Made by a program: the position numbers and the translations under genes. Positions 13,163-13,248 of a stretch of DNA of 13,248 nt are shown here, in pieces (the first letter of the stretch is position 1; each line of letters begins with the position of its first letter). Origin of the DNA: an uncultured Clostridia bacterium. GTDB lineage: Bacteria; Bacillota_A; Clostridia; TANB77; CAG-508. Location of the stretch: NCBI GenBank assembly GCA_947627825.1, contig CANQXO010000030.1, positions 1 to 13,248 on the forward strand. The letters are read 5' to 3'. The notes under the pieces are model-generated. The model did not search any database. It was not told the origin of the DNA and saw nothing but the letters and a program-made list of their open reading frames with translations.

Positions 13163-13208
13163 ATATCTAAATTTATTTTGGTAAAGTAAATTTAGGTATA
13201 TTTTTTTA
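13161..13208 (+). terminator. hairpin with T tract after gap (terminator or 5' leader stem)
   Basis: The perfect 9-bp stem CTAAATTTA (13167-13175)/TAAATTTAG (13187-13195) extends outward to about 15 pairs with one T-G wobble, and T7 follows. It can terminate gap, but it also begins right at the start point of the promoter before it, so it would be the first structure of that RNA. The remaining bases to 13248 hold no gene that I can see. Confidence 0.6.
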
Positions 13209-13248
13209 TATCAATTTATTAAAATTTATTCTTTATTGTTTCCCAATT

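Overview
The window is AT-rich DNA from a low-GC, spore-forming bacterium, most likely a member of the Clostridia. The evidence is a spoVAC-spoVAD-spoVAE operon, three phased Spo0A-type boxes, strong AGGAGG ribosome binding sites and Firmicutes-type promoters and terminators. No tRNA, rRNA, CRISPR array or transposase was seen. Species cannot be fixed from the sequence alone.

Left part (1-2210): a complete diversity-generating retroelement (DGR) cassette, apart from the 5' end of its target gene. The order is target protein (formylglycine-generating-enzyme/C-type-lectin fold) with its variable repeat (VR, 292-412), the accessory protein Avd (472-867), the reverse transcriptase (836-1870), and the template repeat (TR, 1898-2018) downstream of the RT. 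I aligned TR and VR base by base. They are 121 bp each with 15 differences, and every difference is at a TR adenine. The changes are 7 A-to-G, 5 A-to-C and 3 A-to-T. They alter 10 amino acids near the C-terminus of the target. This is the footprint of adenine-specific mutagenic retrohoming. The downstream stretch to a terminator-like hairpin at 2179-2209 is a candidate 3' part of the template RNA.

Middle (2223-3694): a small SSB-like OB-fold protein, then an unusual, more GC-rich single-gene unit with its own consensus promoter, structured leader and strong terminator. It encodes a membrane-anchored protein with an acidic pentapeptide-repeat stalk.

Housekeeping and accessory genes (3742-5539): rplM-rpsI behind a promoter and an L13-type leader, then a HEPN/MNT (HepT-MntA) toxin-antitoxin pair. 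The MNT gene has lost one A in a homopolymer and is frameshifted at its 5' end.

Minus-strand sporulation operon (7857-5538): a dodecin gene followed by spoVAC, spoVAD and spoVAE, with a possible sigma-G promoter in front. Three 31-32 bp tandem repeats lie at the spoVAC/spoVAD junction. The divergent plus-strand unit is ruvA-rarA (7877-9862), with a degenerate LexA-like palindrome inside the ruvA promoter.

Right part (9919-13248): an acyl-ACP thioesterase (minus), a radical SAM protein that looks truncated at its C-terminus, three 11-bp direct repeats, a small 85-residue protein of unknown function, and gap (GAPDH). The window ends in a perfect-consensus promoter preceded by three Spo0A-type boxes exactly 10 bp apart. 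Any gene it drives lies beyond the window.
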